This document shows, in pieces, positions 47,730 to 58,149 of a stretch of DNA of 64,000 bases (its first letter is position 1; each line of letters opens with the position of its first letter). Both the position numbers and the translations under genes were made by a program. The notes under the pieces are model-generated. The model was given only the letters and a program-made list of their open reading frames with translations. It was not told the origin of the DNA and made no database searches. Source of the stretch: Hirundichthys speculiger (lineage: Eukaryota; Chordata; Actinopteri; Beloniformes; Exocoetidae); contig JAGFBZ010000563.1 in assembly GCA_018398805.1 (NCBI GenBank), positions 310,001 through 374,000 of the forward strand. The letters are read 5' to 3'.

Positions 47730-49453
47730 TGTTGACGACTGAACCAGCTTTATACCCTCACTAGGATCCTGTAGGGGGCCATGGGAGTTTGATCAACCAC
47801 TCCACGTGTGTTTTGAGACTGTTTCCCATTGGGTGTCCTATAGTGGGTGCTCCAGGAGTATGGGGAAATGGGTCCATTGTTACGAGCAATTCAGTCCCTG
47901 TACAATCAGAGCAAGAGTTAAGGCCGCATTGCTGGTAGTGAGTTGATTCGTTCTAGGTAGGAGGTGGATTCTGAACGGGCTGCCCTTTATTGCAGCCAAG
48001 GGGCGAAAGGTGTCCAGTTCGTTGGTGTCAGGATTTCTTTCTTTTTTTTTAGATGATGTGGCCCTATTGGTGTCATCAGGTAGGCAGCTCTCACTGAAGC
48101 AGTTTCCAGTTGAGTGTGAAGCTCTGGGGATGAAAATCAGCACTTCTAAATCTGAGACCATGATTCTTAGGAAAAGGTTGAATGCCCTCTCTGGGTCAGG
48201 AATGAGGTGATGAAGGTGCTGAAGGAGTTAAAGTGTCCCGGATTTTGTTCATGAGTGAGGGAAGAATGGAGCGGGAGATTGACAGGTGGACTCTGTACTG
48301 GCCTGTTGTGGTGATTAGAGAGTAGAACCAAAAGTCAAGATTCTTTGTTTTCTAGTTGACCTCTGTTCCCTACTTTTACCTATAGTCAGGAACTCTGGGA
48401 AGTAACCAAAAGCTTGCAAATACAAGTGGCTGAAATGAGTTTCCCCCGCAGAGTGGTTGCACTCTCTTTAGAAATTGGGTGAGAACCGCATAACCTGCAC
48501 AAAGACTATGTGATTGCTTAAGCCCTAGCTTGTTGTTTTCACTCCAATATGGCGACTGTGCTTTGTCGTCAAGGTGTGTGTCACGTGGCTGCGGGAGGTC
48601 AATATGGGCACGGACACATTTATTCTTTACACCCCTCCCCCAACACCCCCTCTCTACTGTCAACACAATTCAATCAATAATGTTTACATCAATTCTCCAT
48701 ATACAGGTCTATAGCTTGATGGAAGGTGTTCATCCAGTTTTCTTGTTAGTAGTTTCTGATTCTTACATATCATCATCTACATCTATCATCCACTACACAA
48801 CACCCCTCACACTTCACAACCCAGCACACACCACACCCTCACTGTCCTGTCTCTTTAACTGTCCTGTCTTTAAATGTTTCACTGTTGGTGTTTTTTGGTC
48901 CTCTCTGAAAAAAATCAGGATTTAAGACATTAATAAAGACATTAGAAATTACTGCCAGAGAGGACTGGTGAAGGACACATTTACCTTCACATTCCCACAA
49001 AAAAAAAAAAAAAAAGTCTGCTTTAAGATTAAATTGCATATACATACTGGTTTTGCTAGACAATGGCACTAACCTGAATGTAAATGCAGACCAAGAAAAA
49101 AAAAAAAAAAAAGAAATTGGGTGAGAAGTTAAGTTGTCTTGTAGAAACTTGGACAAGAGTCACTGTTCCTCCACATCAAGACGACCCAAATGAGGTGGTT
49201 CAGGCATCTGGTAAGGATGCTTCCTGGTTGCCTCCCTGGGGAGGTGTTTAGAGCATTTGAAACCAGAGGAACGCCTCGAGGAAGACCAAGGACATGTTGG
49301 AGAGATTATGTTTCTCAGCTGGTCTGGGAACATTTTAGTGTTCTACGGTAGGAATTGGAGAAGGAATCTGGAGTACCAGGCCCCTCAGCTGAGGCTGCTG
49401 CCCCCATGACCTGAACTCAGACAAGCAGAGGTTAATGGATAATGGATGGATGA
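47730..49453 (+). mobile_element. RTE-type LINE relic, split by a nested retroinsertion
   Basis: Same family as 18186-19545 on the other strand. Recognisable blocks are EYGEMGPLLRAIQSLYNQS, an RT motif-C region (DDVALLVSS, 48052), ISTSKSETM, then VAEMSFPRRVVALS (about 48430). After the insertion it resumes with QMRWFRHLVRMLPGCLPGEV and RGRPRTCWRDYVSQL, ending in a short GGATGGATG tail. Many stops. Confidence 0.82.
48486..49111 (+). mobile_element. A-tailed retroinsertion with 16-bp target site duplication
   Basis: AGAAATTGGGTGAGAA is at 48470-48485 and again at 49112-49127, and the host LINE reads through if the insert is removed. The insert ends in an A-rich run just before the second copy and has another A run at about 49000. 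No ORF of note. A related copy is at 51505-51790. Family unknown; SINE, LINE 3' end or processed non-coding transcript are all possible. Confidence 0.85.
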
Positions 49454-50339
49454 TTCCACAGGCAAAGTTTTTAGACATTTGGGCATATCAGAATGCTCTG
49501 ATTCAGAAGTCACAGAAAAGCTATGTAAAAAAAAAAAGAACATTTTTACTTTTTTTTTTTTTTTTTTCTTTGAACCGGTGTCCTTTTGGACCAAAGTTTT
49601 GCAAACAAAATAATGGATTGCTTTTTCTTGTTTTCCTTGTAGAATCAATTTCCTTCTCTCTTTGCACTGACAGACCTTTAATTTATAAGGGCAACACCTA
49701 GGAGGAAGTCAATGAATTGTGACTTTATGACTTTTGCATAAAAACAAGGGTGAGCCTGAAATGAAAATCTTTGAAAAATGGTGCAAACACTTAAAAGATT
49801 CATATACTTTGGCTATGAAATGTAGGGTGTGGTGAGAGATGAGAACATTCTGTTTCCTCGATGTACTTTTTAGGATGAGCAGGAAAGACAAGGTGGAGCG
49901 AAGACAAGCTCATAGACACTGAAAAAGGTTGAAAATAAAATAAAATGGTGCACTGGAGTCAAATCGGTGCTAAAACCACAACTGTTTTCTTGACCTGCTT
50001 GGTTTATTGATTTCTTTTAGGCACTTTATTTTTCTGTTAGCTATCAGTGTCAGAAACATATTCCTAATATTATTAAGGAGTCAATATTACTGTTTAAACC
50101 TCTGGACATTTTCTGAGTGAACTTCAATTAACATCTCAAAGTGCTCGCCAAATACACTAAATGAATCCTCCTCTAAACAAATTATAGCAACTTTGAAAAT
50201 AAAAAGTTAGAAAAGAAAAAGCTGATCGAAGCAGGAACAGAACTAAACTTGGCAGGAGTGGAGGATTAATATGCGCAGCGGCAAACAACAATGATCTGGC
50301 ACTGATCAATGGAAGTCTGTGATTATATATACTGAGCGA

Positions 50340-50530
50340 GGCCATGACAAACACAATACAGCAGAATGGAGATCAGTAAGTGAACCCAGATGTAGAAAAA
50401 AACAAATCAAAAAACAAGAATCAAATTTAAAAAGAATGCACATGTACAACAGTAAAACAGGAAGTAGAACAAATGCACACTTTTCAAAGGACAAGGTTAA
50501 TCCAAAACCCTAACACACAGATCATGACAA
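50340..50530. repeat. A-rich repeat fragment
   Basis: Related in texture and short phrases to 33890-34390. Confidence 0.3.
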
Positions 50531-50672
50531 TGAGAAACTTCCATAAACCCATGAGTTGGCTCTCAGACATCTCAAAGTAAACAACAACAAAGTAGCGCAA
50601 GCTTAGTCTGATGGGTGGATGGAGACAGGAAGAGGAACTAAACAAACAGGGGAAAAAAAATAGTTCAGCAGT

Positions 50673-50862
50673 GAGGCACCGGATAGCTCATTTAGTTGAG
50701 CAGGCGCCTCATGTTCGGAGGCGATTGTCCTCATGCAGCCCCGGTTTGACTCTTTGCTGTGTCTTCCCACCTCTGTCTGTCCCCTGTTTCCTGTCATTCC
50801 ACTTTCAATAAAAGGTCCCTAGAGCTACAAAGTCTTTAATAAATAAAATAAAATAAAAACCC
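50673..50862 (+). mobile_element. tRNA-derived SINE
   Basis: Head with box A like GATAGCTCATTTAGTTGAG (50682-50700) and box B like GGTTTGACTC (50743-50752), a pyrimidine-rich body with CCTGTTTCCTGTCATT, then CAATAAAAGG and an (AAATA)n tail. Not a functional tRNA gene: the cloverleaf is degenerate. Confidence 0.8.
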
Positions 50863-51254
50863 TTCAAAAACAGCCTGAGAACAAACTATTATTTATATAA
50901 TCAGATAAACATTTTTTCCTCATTAAAGAGCATATACAAAAGAGAAAAGGCAGTTCTCTTAAAATGCTCACCTACTTGTTAACATACATAATTGACTAAC
51001 CTGCATTTCTAGCAGCCACTTTACAAACTCTTCGGAATGTTCTTTTTTTACATGTTGCAACTTTTGTAAATGTGCACGTGTTAAATAACTACATAAAATA
51101 AGATGCAAAAGTCTTCAAAACAGAACTATATATTAATCCAAAGCACCATTACCTTGGCGCAGCAATTGCCTGAACTCGCACTGTTGCCAGGTAATGCACC
51201 AGTTGGATCTACAGTGGTACCTCTATTTATGAAAAAATGGCTGAAAAAATAAAC

Positions 51255-51372
51255 TGGAAAACTGGAACTATAATCCGGTGTGCCTTATGTATATGTTAAA
51301 TACAGAAATAGCACCCATAACTGAGACTGCGCCTTTTAATCCGGTGCACCTAATGGTTACGAAAATATGGTA
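51255..51372. mobile_element. short transposon-end fragment related to 31717-32475 type
   Basis: Two inverted-like copies of TAATCCGGTG (51271, 51339) and the end GGTTACGAAAATATGGTA, comparable with the AAAATATGG terminus at 32467-32475. Confidence 0.45.
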
Positions 51373-51504
51373 TGTATGTCTATCTTAAGTAATGAGTCAT
51401 GTATCCATGTACATTCAGAAGTCCACCCATAAGTCTAACTTATAGATATTTACGATATTACGTGTACGATCGGGGCTACTATCTTTTAAGTTTGTCCTTT
51501 ATTA

Positions 51505-51790
51505 CAACACAATCCACTACACAACACCCCTCACAATTCACTGCCTGCCGTACCCTCACTGTCGTGTCTCTTTAATTGTCTTGTCTTTAAATGTCTCACT
51601 GCTGGTATTTTTTAGTCCTCTTTGATGGAATCAGGATTTAAGATGTTAATAAAGATGTTCAATTAACTGTGACCGAGGACCGGTGAAGGACAACAAATCT
51701 GCTGCCAGATTAGATTGCACAATACATTAAATGGTTTTGCCAGATGATGGCATTAACCATGAATGCAGACAAAAAAATAAATAAAAATTG
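51505..51790 (+). repeat. second copy of the retroinsertion family at 48486
   Basis: CCACTACACAACACCCCTCA, ATCAGGATTTAAGA and AATGCAGACAAAAAAATAAA parallel 48789-49110 in the same order. It also ends A-rich. 5'-truncated relative to the other copy. Confidence 0.75.
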
Positions 51791-51859
51791 AACCTGACTG
51801 CAACCATTACCAAACATTTACTGAACTCCCCCCATCTGCATTTGTTTCAAAAGGCCTCA

Positions 51860-52060
51860 TTTTGCAAGCTATGATATGATTAACCTTTGATGACACAAGC
51901 TTCCAAAAATAGAGGACAATTTTCCCCAGAGGAAGAGAGTTCCAAAGTTTGGGGAAATGTATCACAGGAAATCTCTGTCTTTCGTATTATAGATACATCA
52001 GGGCTCTGTTGTCGATATCTGCAAAAGCGGTTTCCGCAGATACAAGCTGGACAAGAACAG
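51860..52060. repeat. fish interspersed repeat fragment
   Basis: GAGAGTTCCAAAGTTTGGGG and GAAATCTCTGTCTTTCG belong to the same broad repeat as 32640-33560. Confidence 0.4.
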
Positions 52061-52339
52061 GTGCATCCACCCTCTCTAAAAACACACATGTCAGTGGGAA
52101 TGCTTTGGAACAGAAAACGGAAGTCCTAAAATATACTTTTTCACTCCAGTATGGAAACATGGTTACAAACTTCAGCCTGAGCCAATATATGTTATTGTCT
52201 GCTGGCTTTGTCTACGTGTTATTTAGACCATACCATTATATTTTTACTTAATAGGTGGTGTTGGGAGCCTGTTTCCAGAGAAACCCTTCAAACAGGGAGA
52301 GCTGTAGTTTCTCTGGATGTGCATGGCATCAATTCTTTA

Positions 52340-54050
52340 CTAACCAAGGTTTAAACATGACCATTCCAATGTCTCTGCTCCTTTTCTGGAAGAGGACACA
52401 GTGAGCCCTTCAGGTGATGCTTGCATTATGAATAACTCAGGCTTGTCGTAAACTTGCCAAACTTTAAAACAAGGCACAACAATAGAATAGAAAGTGTGCA
52501 AGTTCAAGTTCCTGTTTTCCCTTTGTTCCCTCCTGGAGTCACAGACTTACAAGCTGGGTGTGGCTTCTTTTTTTTAAAGGGGGAAATGGGGTTGGAGAAG
52601 GTTGAAGACTCGTTCTCTGGAGAATGCAGGAAACTTAAGAGGAAAAGAAGGAAATGGTCAGATGTTTATGGGAATGGAAGCAAGAAGATGTCAGTTCAAA
52701 AACTTTGCATTAACATGTTTTGTAGACGGCAAGAACAAAAGAGCATTGTTAATGCATGCAATGGACATCATCACTCAGAGGCAAAAGAAAGGGAAGGTGA
52801 TGATGGAGGAAGTAAGTCTTAATGGTGCTGGCTGTCTGCTGACTGGTGGGCAAGACAAGAGATAGATAAAATATCATGGATTCATCATCAGATATTATGC
52901 TTGCAATCTAAGTAGGTTAAACATGGCATGGCTACTCAAGAGGATTTTCTTAATGTGCTTTTTCTTGTTGGCTGAGTTGAATAAACTAGGACAAATCAGC
53001 AAAAAATATGTATTTATTCTCCATAGTTTGAAGTGAAATGAAATAAGGGCCATTTTGGCTGTTGGTAGTGTTTTTAGAGCTGGACCTCAACATTCAAATA
53101 TCCAGATATAGTCAGCTGGATATGCACTTCACAGTAAATGTTTTTACTACATTGTATGGACAGTTTTGAAAATGAACAAGAAATACACAAATTACAAAAG
53201 AGAAACTAAATGATTTCATCTCTAAAACTGGTTGCTTAAGCTCACGCTGTCCATTCATTCATGTCCGATCATTTATTAACATGAAGACCTTTTAGCATGT
53301 TTACATGAAAAAAACACTTATCAATTTAAAGTTACAGCAGCAAGGACTGTGAAATGGGATTATCACTTTTGCAGTTATCATGGGTTGTCTTGAGCATAAG
53401 GTAAAGAAGAAAGGATGCAATGGATGCTTTCCTTTGCATTTAAAAACACTGCAGCCAGCTGTTGTCATATACTTACAGTCCCCATGACTCTGTTGGGAAC
53501 CTTCTTTAGGAAAAAGGAATGTTCAACCACAACCATCCCCTTGACTACAAATAGTTGAATCCATACCGCACTTCCTTACAGATTTAATGAGCAACCTAAA
53601 AAAATAAATAAAATAGCTTCTTGCTTTCACTGTTGTTACACATAGCTGGGTCATTCATTTCACCATTTGTTTCCACTATGTTAAACAAACTGATGGTGGT
53701 TCTGGTTTCATTTTTACAAGAAAAAAAATTACAGCTTGAAGCTCTATGCACCGCATTGAGTTTGGAAAAACAAATAAAAAAGTGTGATTATCAACAGATG
53801 GAGAGCCAGAATTGAATTGCAACTGTTAACATACAAAGCACCAAAGCCACTCAAACTTGATTGGTCAACACAATGAAGAGGAGCAAAAAACTTATTTGAT
53901 AGCAAAAACCTTGAGCCTACAAGTGTGCTACAGCATTCTTACCTTTAAGTATTTATTTTTTGATAACTCATCAGTTGTGGGTTGGCTTGGTTTAGCCACT
54001 GAAAACTGTTTGGTTAGGGTTAGGCATTAAAAACTAAACTAAGCACAAAA
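52340..54050. other. intergenic; no gene supported
   Basis: A 122-codon plus-strand ORF (52454-52822) is Lys/Arg-rich with no recognised domain or splice context. 53083-53130 resembles the 9741 hAT-like terminus. Confidence 0.4.
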
Positions 54051-54059
54051 AGTAAGCAA

Positions 54060-55840
54060 GCAAGCAAGTTTATTTGTATAGCACATTTTCATGTATATCC
54101 CTTTATAGGGCACTCAGTGAAATATCTTAAAAATTCAAAAATTCAACCTTAGAGTGTTATTGGAGAACATAACAAAACTTTATTACATTTGTGACATTTT
54201 TAGGGGTGTCTTTGAATTCAGCCCTCTGTAGGTTGATAATTTTCATTTCCATCAAATGATTTGGCATCCTTTTGTTCCTAACACATCACCCAGTCCATAT
54301 CAGTATAAATAAACAGGCATGATTTTTTTTTTCCCATTGAGATCTGATGTGTTCCTTTAATTTTTTTGAGCAGTGTATATTAGATCTTTTTTTATAAAAA
54401 CCTTTGGCAACATTAAAACATAATATGCTGAGTTGTATTGCTTTATTTGTAAAGAAAATGCACTAAGTATGGTTTGTTAGATACATAGGGCATATGTCCA
54501 AAAACAGACATACCAAGAAAAATCTAGTTTTTAGTGAAAAGGGTGTATGATCAAATATGGTGCCCACATTTTCATGCCATATTTTCACTCATTTCAATAA
54601 GTCCTCGGCAAACAACTTATATGTCAACACTTAACACAACTATTCAACGATAAAATGGGAGAGTTTCATCAACTTACCATGGTTAGTTTTGACGTTTCCT
54701 TTTTAAAAAGTCCAGTGAACCGAGCTGCAAAAGCAAATTTTTCTGACTTTGGAGAAAAAGAGAAATTTGATGAGACCCCCGGTCTCTGCTGATTGGTCAA
54801 ATTGCACAATTAAGTAGCCTATAAGGTATGGTGATCTTTGCTGAATTGGCTGGGTAAATCACATGATTCTTGAACTCACTGAGATAGGGGATGGGCATGA
54901 TAACTAACATGTGCGGAAATTACCAAAAACAGTCACTTGCCCGATAAAGGGATAAGACAGATCAAAGGGCTTTACATAAAACTTTAAAAACAGATAAAGA
55001 AAGAAAAAAACAGTAAAATGAATCATAATAAGGTGATGTAAAATGCATAATTAAATGAAAATGATTAAAAGAAGCTAGACAACGTAAAAGATGCTGTGCA
55101 GATTTCATGGATAGGCAAATGAAAAGAGAAATGTTTTCAACCTGGATTTAAAAGTGTCTACATTTGATGAAAGTTTAATCTCCACTGGAAGTTTGTTCCA
55201 CTTGTTTGCAGCATAACAGCTAAATGTTGCTTCTCCATGTTTAGTCTGGACTCTGGTCTGGACTAGTTGACCCAAGTCTTTGGATCCAAGATCCCTTCGG
55301 GTTTATACTCTCTGAACATATCACAGATGTATTTTGGACCTAAACCATTCTGGGTTTTGTAGACGATCAGTAGGATTTTGTAATCTATTCTCTGACTAAC
55401 TGGAAGCCAGCGTTAAGATTTTAAAACTGGTGTGATGTGTTCATATCTTTTAGTTCTGGTTAAAACTCTAGCAGCAGCGTTCTGGATTAGCTGAAGATGT
55501 TTAAAGCTCTTTTTGGGAAGTCCAGTGAAAAGACCATTACAGTAATCCAGTCTACTGGAGATGAAGGCATGGATGAGTTTCTCCTGATCTTTCTGGGAGA
55601 CAAAACTTTTAATTCTACTGATGTTTCTGAGCTGGTGAAAGTAAGGGAATTTGTCCTTGGTAGATTATTTCTTTGTTATGACAATGTTTCTTGGAAACAA
55701 ATCTTATTTGTGGGATGAGCAGCAAACCTGAGCATGCAGGTTGCGCCCCTGAAAGATTTGCCAAATCTTACAAATTGCAGATTTTGCACATAGCTGCCAA
55801 CTTTTCTCCCTGTGTTTTTATTGTATGTTTTTTTTTTATG
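54060..55840. repeat. fish interspersed repeat, long degenerate copy
   Basis: Starts near GTTTATTTGTATAGCACAT. 55200-55640 holds CCAAGTCTTTGGATCCAAGA, CCATTCTGGGTTTTGTAGA and TCCAGTCTACTGGAGATGAA, phrases of the repeat at 32640-33560. The 73-codon ORF at 55497 is part of the repeat, not a gene. Confidence 0.5.
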
Positions 55841-55925
55841 TGTGTGTTGGGGAGCGAGCTGCCGAATCGAATTGCCCTCCAATGGATAAATAAAGTTGTC
55901 TTGAATCTTGAATCTTGAATCTTAT
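55840..55925 (+). repeat. LINE 3' end with (TTGAATC)n tail
   Basis: GAATTGCCCTCCAATGG then ATAAATAAAGTTGTCTTGAA with three TTGAATC units, a common fish LINE terminus. Confidence 0.65.
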
Positions 55926-56639
55926 CTGCCAATGCCAAACAGCTTTTATTGCTGTTGCCTCTTGTTTTGCGCTTCTAGTAACCCCAGGTGCTGACAATCA
56001 GTTGCCTGATTGGCACCTGATCAGTACCTCTGAGCGCTGGCTCTGCTACAGTGGTCACTTGGTGTCTGCTCCAATTTGATTTGACTGATCAGATAGTCAG
56101 CCATGGGATACAGCAACTTCAAGCTGCTGTTCTACAAAACCAAGTTGCTTCATAATTTGGAGAGAACCTCAGTTCCACCTGCAAACTGAAGACCAAGTTC
56201 CATACAATCAGGAATGTCAGACACAGGCTGCAACCACGTTTGCTGACTTGCAACAAATCTGGCATTGGCAGAGAGGATTTGGCAATTCTTTCATGGGCTC
56301 AACACACATACTGAGCTCTGCTGCTCATCCCACAAATCATGTTCCTTACAAATGTGGCACAATTTAAAGGGGGAAATAAACAGGATTTCCAACAGTCTAA
56401 GATTTATTGTCAAGAAGTGTACTTCCTGGACTAATCTGGGGAAATCATAGAATTAGATGTGTTAGATCTGTTCGATGTGTGTTAGCTTGGAGCCCTCATG
56501 CTCCCCTGCATGAGAAGCCCTCATCCCACTGTGATTAATAGGGCCGTTTAAGTTTGGAAATACATTGGAAAACCACTGACACTCAACACAATGTCCCACA
56601 GTACTCAGAGATGTGACCTGAAACTGTATAACACAAGGA

Positions 56640-57170
56640 AATGAAAAGAATAGAAAAACATTCATCCGGTTCTATGCGCCAAAGGTGAGAAAGACCATCC
56701 AGGCTGTTATCAACAAAAAGGCAAAAGCTCTTTCTGTGATGGTTGGGGGTGCATCAGTGTCCTGAGTTGCTTGCATATGTGGGAAGGTACCATTGTTGTA
56801 GAGGCTTATGGAATTATTGAGAGACATATGTTACGAACAAGACAAAATCTTTTCCCTGGAATTTGTGTTTTTTTTTTTTTTGTCACCAGTACAGTGCTGT
56901 AATAAACAACCTCATTATGCACAATTTAAAACAGCTTGGTTTCATAAACACAGTGTTTGTGTGTTTGTACTAGACTGACCTCCCTCTAGCCCAAATCTGT
57001 CTCCTATTAAAAATGTTGGTGCATCATTAAGAGGAGAATCTGACAGTGGTTAACAGCTGAAATCTTGCACTAGATAGAGATTCAAAAATCTACAAAAATC
57101 CCTCAGTTCCCAAAACTATGATACAAATGTCAAATAAAGAATGATGTAACACAATTTTAAACATCTGTCT
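56640..57170 (+). pseudogene. mariner/Tc1-type transposase relic
   Basis: Frames give KDHPGCYQQ, then a CDGWGCISVLS-like block and WEGTIVVEAYGIIERHML. Decayed C-terminal phrases follow (DLPLAQICLLLKM). Same family as 13590-14340 and 63110-63400. Confidence 0.6.
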
Positions 57171-57306
57171 TCAACATTTTTATTTTATTTATTTTGTGTG
57201 TGTGTATTTCTGGCTTAACATTCTAGATTTGTTAACATTTTATCAATACAAAGAAGTCATTCAGAAAAAACAGGACATTATTGCCTTTGTACATCTATCT
57301 GTACAT

Positions 57307-57307
<1 letters not shown>

Positions 57308-57342
<35 letters not shown>
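57308..57342. repeat. poly(C) run of 35 nt
   Basis: 35 consecutive C on the plus strand (poly G on the minus). Confidence 0.95.
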
Positions 57343-57344
<2 letters not shown>

Positions 57345-57781
57345 ATGGCAGTCCACCAAACACAGTCCGTGTTCACAACAGCAAATGTAGAAATACAGTA
57401 CAGTGATGCGTTGTGCAACAAATTGTAACTTTAGTATAAATACTTGCATATGTTAGGAACAATTGTTTAGCCAACTTTCCAGCCAAGAAGAGACATTACT
57501 AGTTCTGTAACATATTTCATTCCTTTATTTGCTAAAAGTTATCTCCATCAGGGGAAAAGTAACGCCAATATTGCTCCTTCTTGACTGCATACATGAGTTT
57601 TAGACTGGACAACCTGCTTTTGACTATTCACTGATCCCACCCCCCAGCCAACCGAGATGGCATATCTGGTTAGTAAGTCTCAACTTGATACCCTCTCAGG
57701 CAGCTTTGTTTCCATGTGTTTCTGCTCACTCATGCAGTTAGACCATGCATTTATTTGGATACCTCTGTAGTTGCTGACATA

Positions 57782-58145
57782 CAGTCAGGGAAAAAAATTA
57801 TTAGACCACCCTTGTTTTCTTCAGTTTCTTGTTCATTTTAATGCCTGGTACAACTAAAGGTACATTTGTTTGGACAAACATAATGATAACCACAAAGATT
57901 GCTCATAAGAGTTTTATTTAAGAGCTGATATCTTACCATTTTCCACGGTTTCCTTGATTATAACCTAAATCACTTAAGTTTTTACATCAATAGCTATGGC
58001 GTTGTACTGCCAAAAACACTGCTTTTATGCATTCATTGTTTTCTTTTCTGTCTGTTTTAGTCACATTATGACGTTTAGTGGTACCAGGTATTAAAATGAA
58101 CAAGAAAGTGAAGAAATGGTGGTCTAATAATTTTTTCCATGACTG
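57782..58145. mobile_element. 364-bp MITE with 65-70 bp TIRs, TA target
   Basis: Left arm 57782-57851 and right arm 58081-58145 are inverted (CAGTCAGGG / CAGTCATGG, shared AAATTATTAGACCACC and TTCTTGTTCATTTTAAT). TA flanks at 57780-57781 and 58146-58147. No coding capacity; Tc1/mariner-type by TA target. Confidence 0.88.
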
Positions 58146-58149
58146 TAGT

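Noticed and set aside
50673..50755. tRNA gene
   Set aside because: A- and B-box-like head but degenerate cloverleaf, followed by SINE body and tail.
52454..52822. 122-codon Lys/Arg-rich ORF
   Set aside because: No domain, no promoter or splice context; length is within chance for this composition.
55497..55718. 73-codon ORF
   Set aside because: Lies inside a common non-coding fish repeat.
57196..57449. Poly-Pro and poly-Gly ORFs
   Set aside because: Translations of the poly(C) run.
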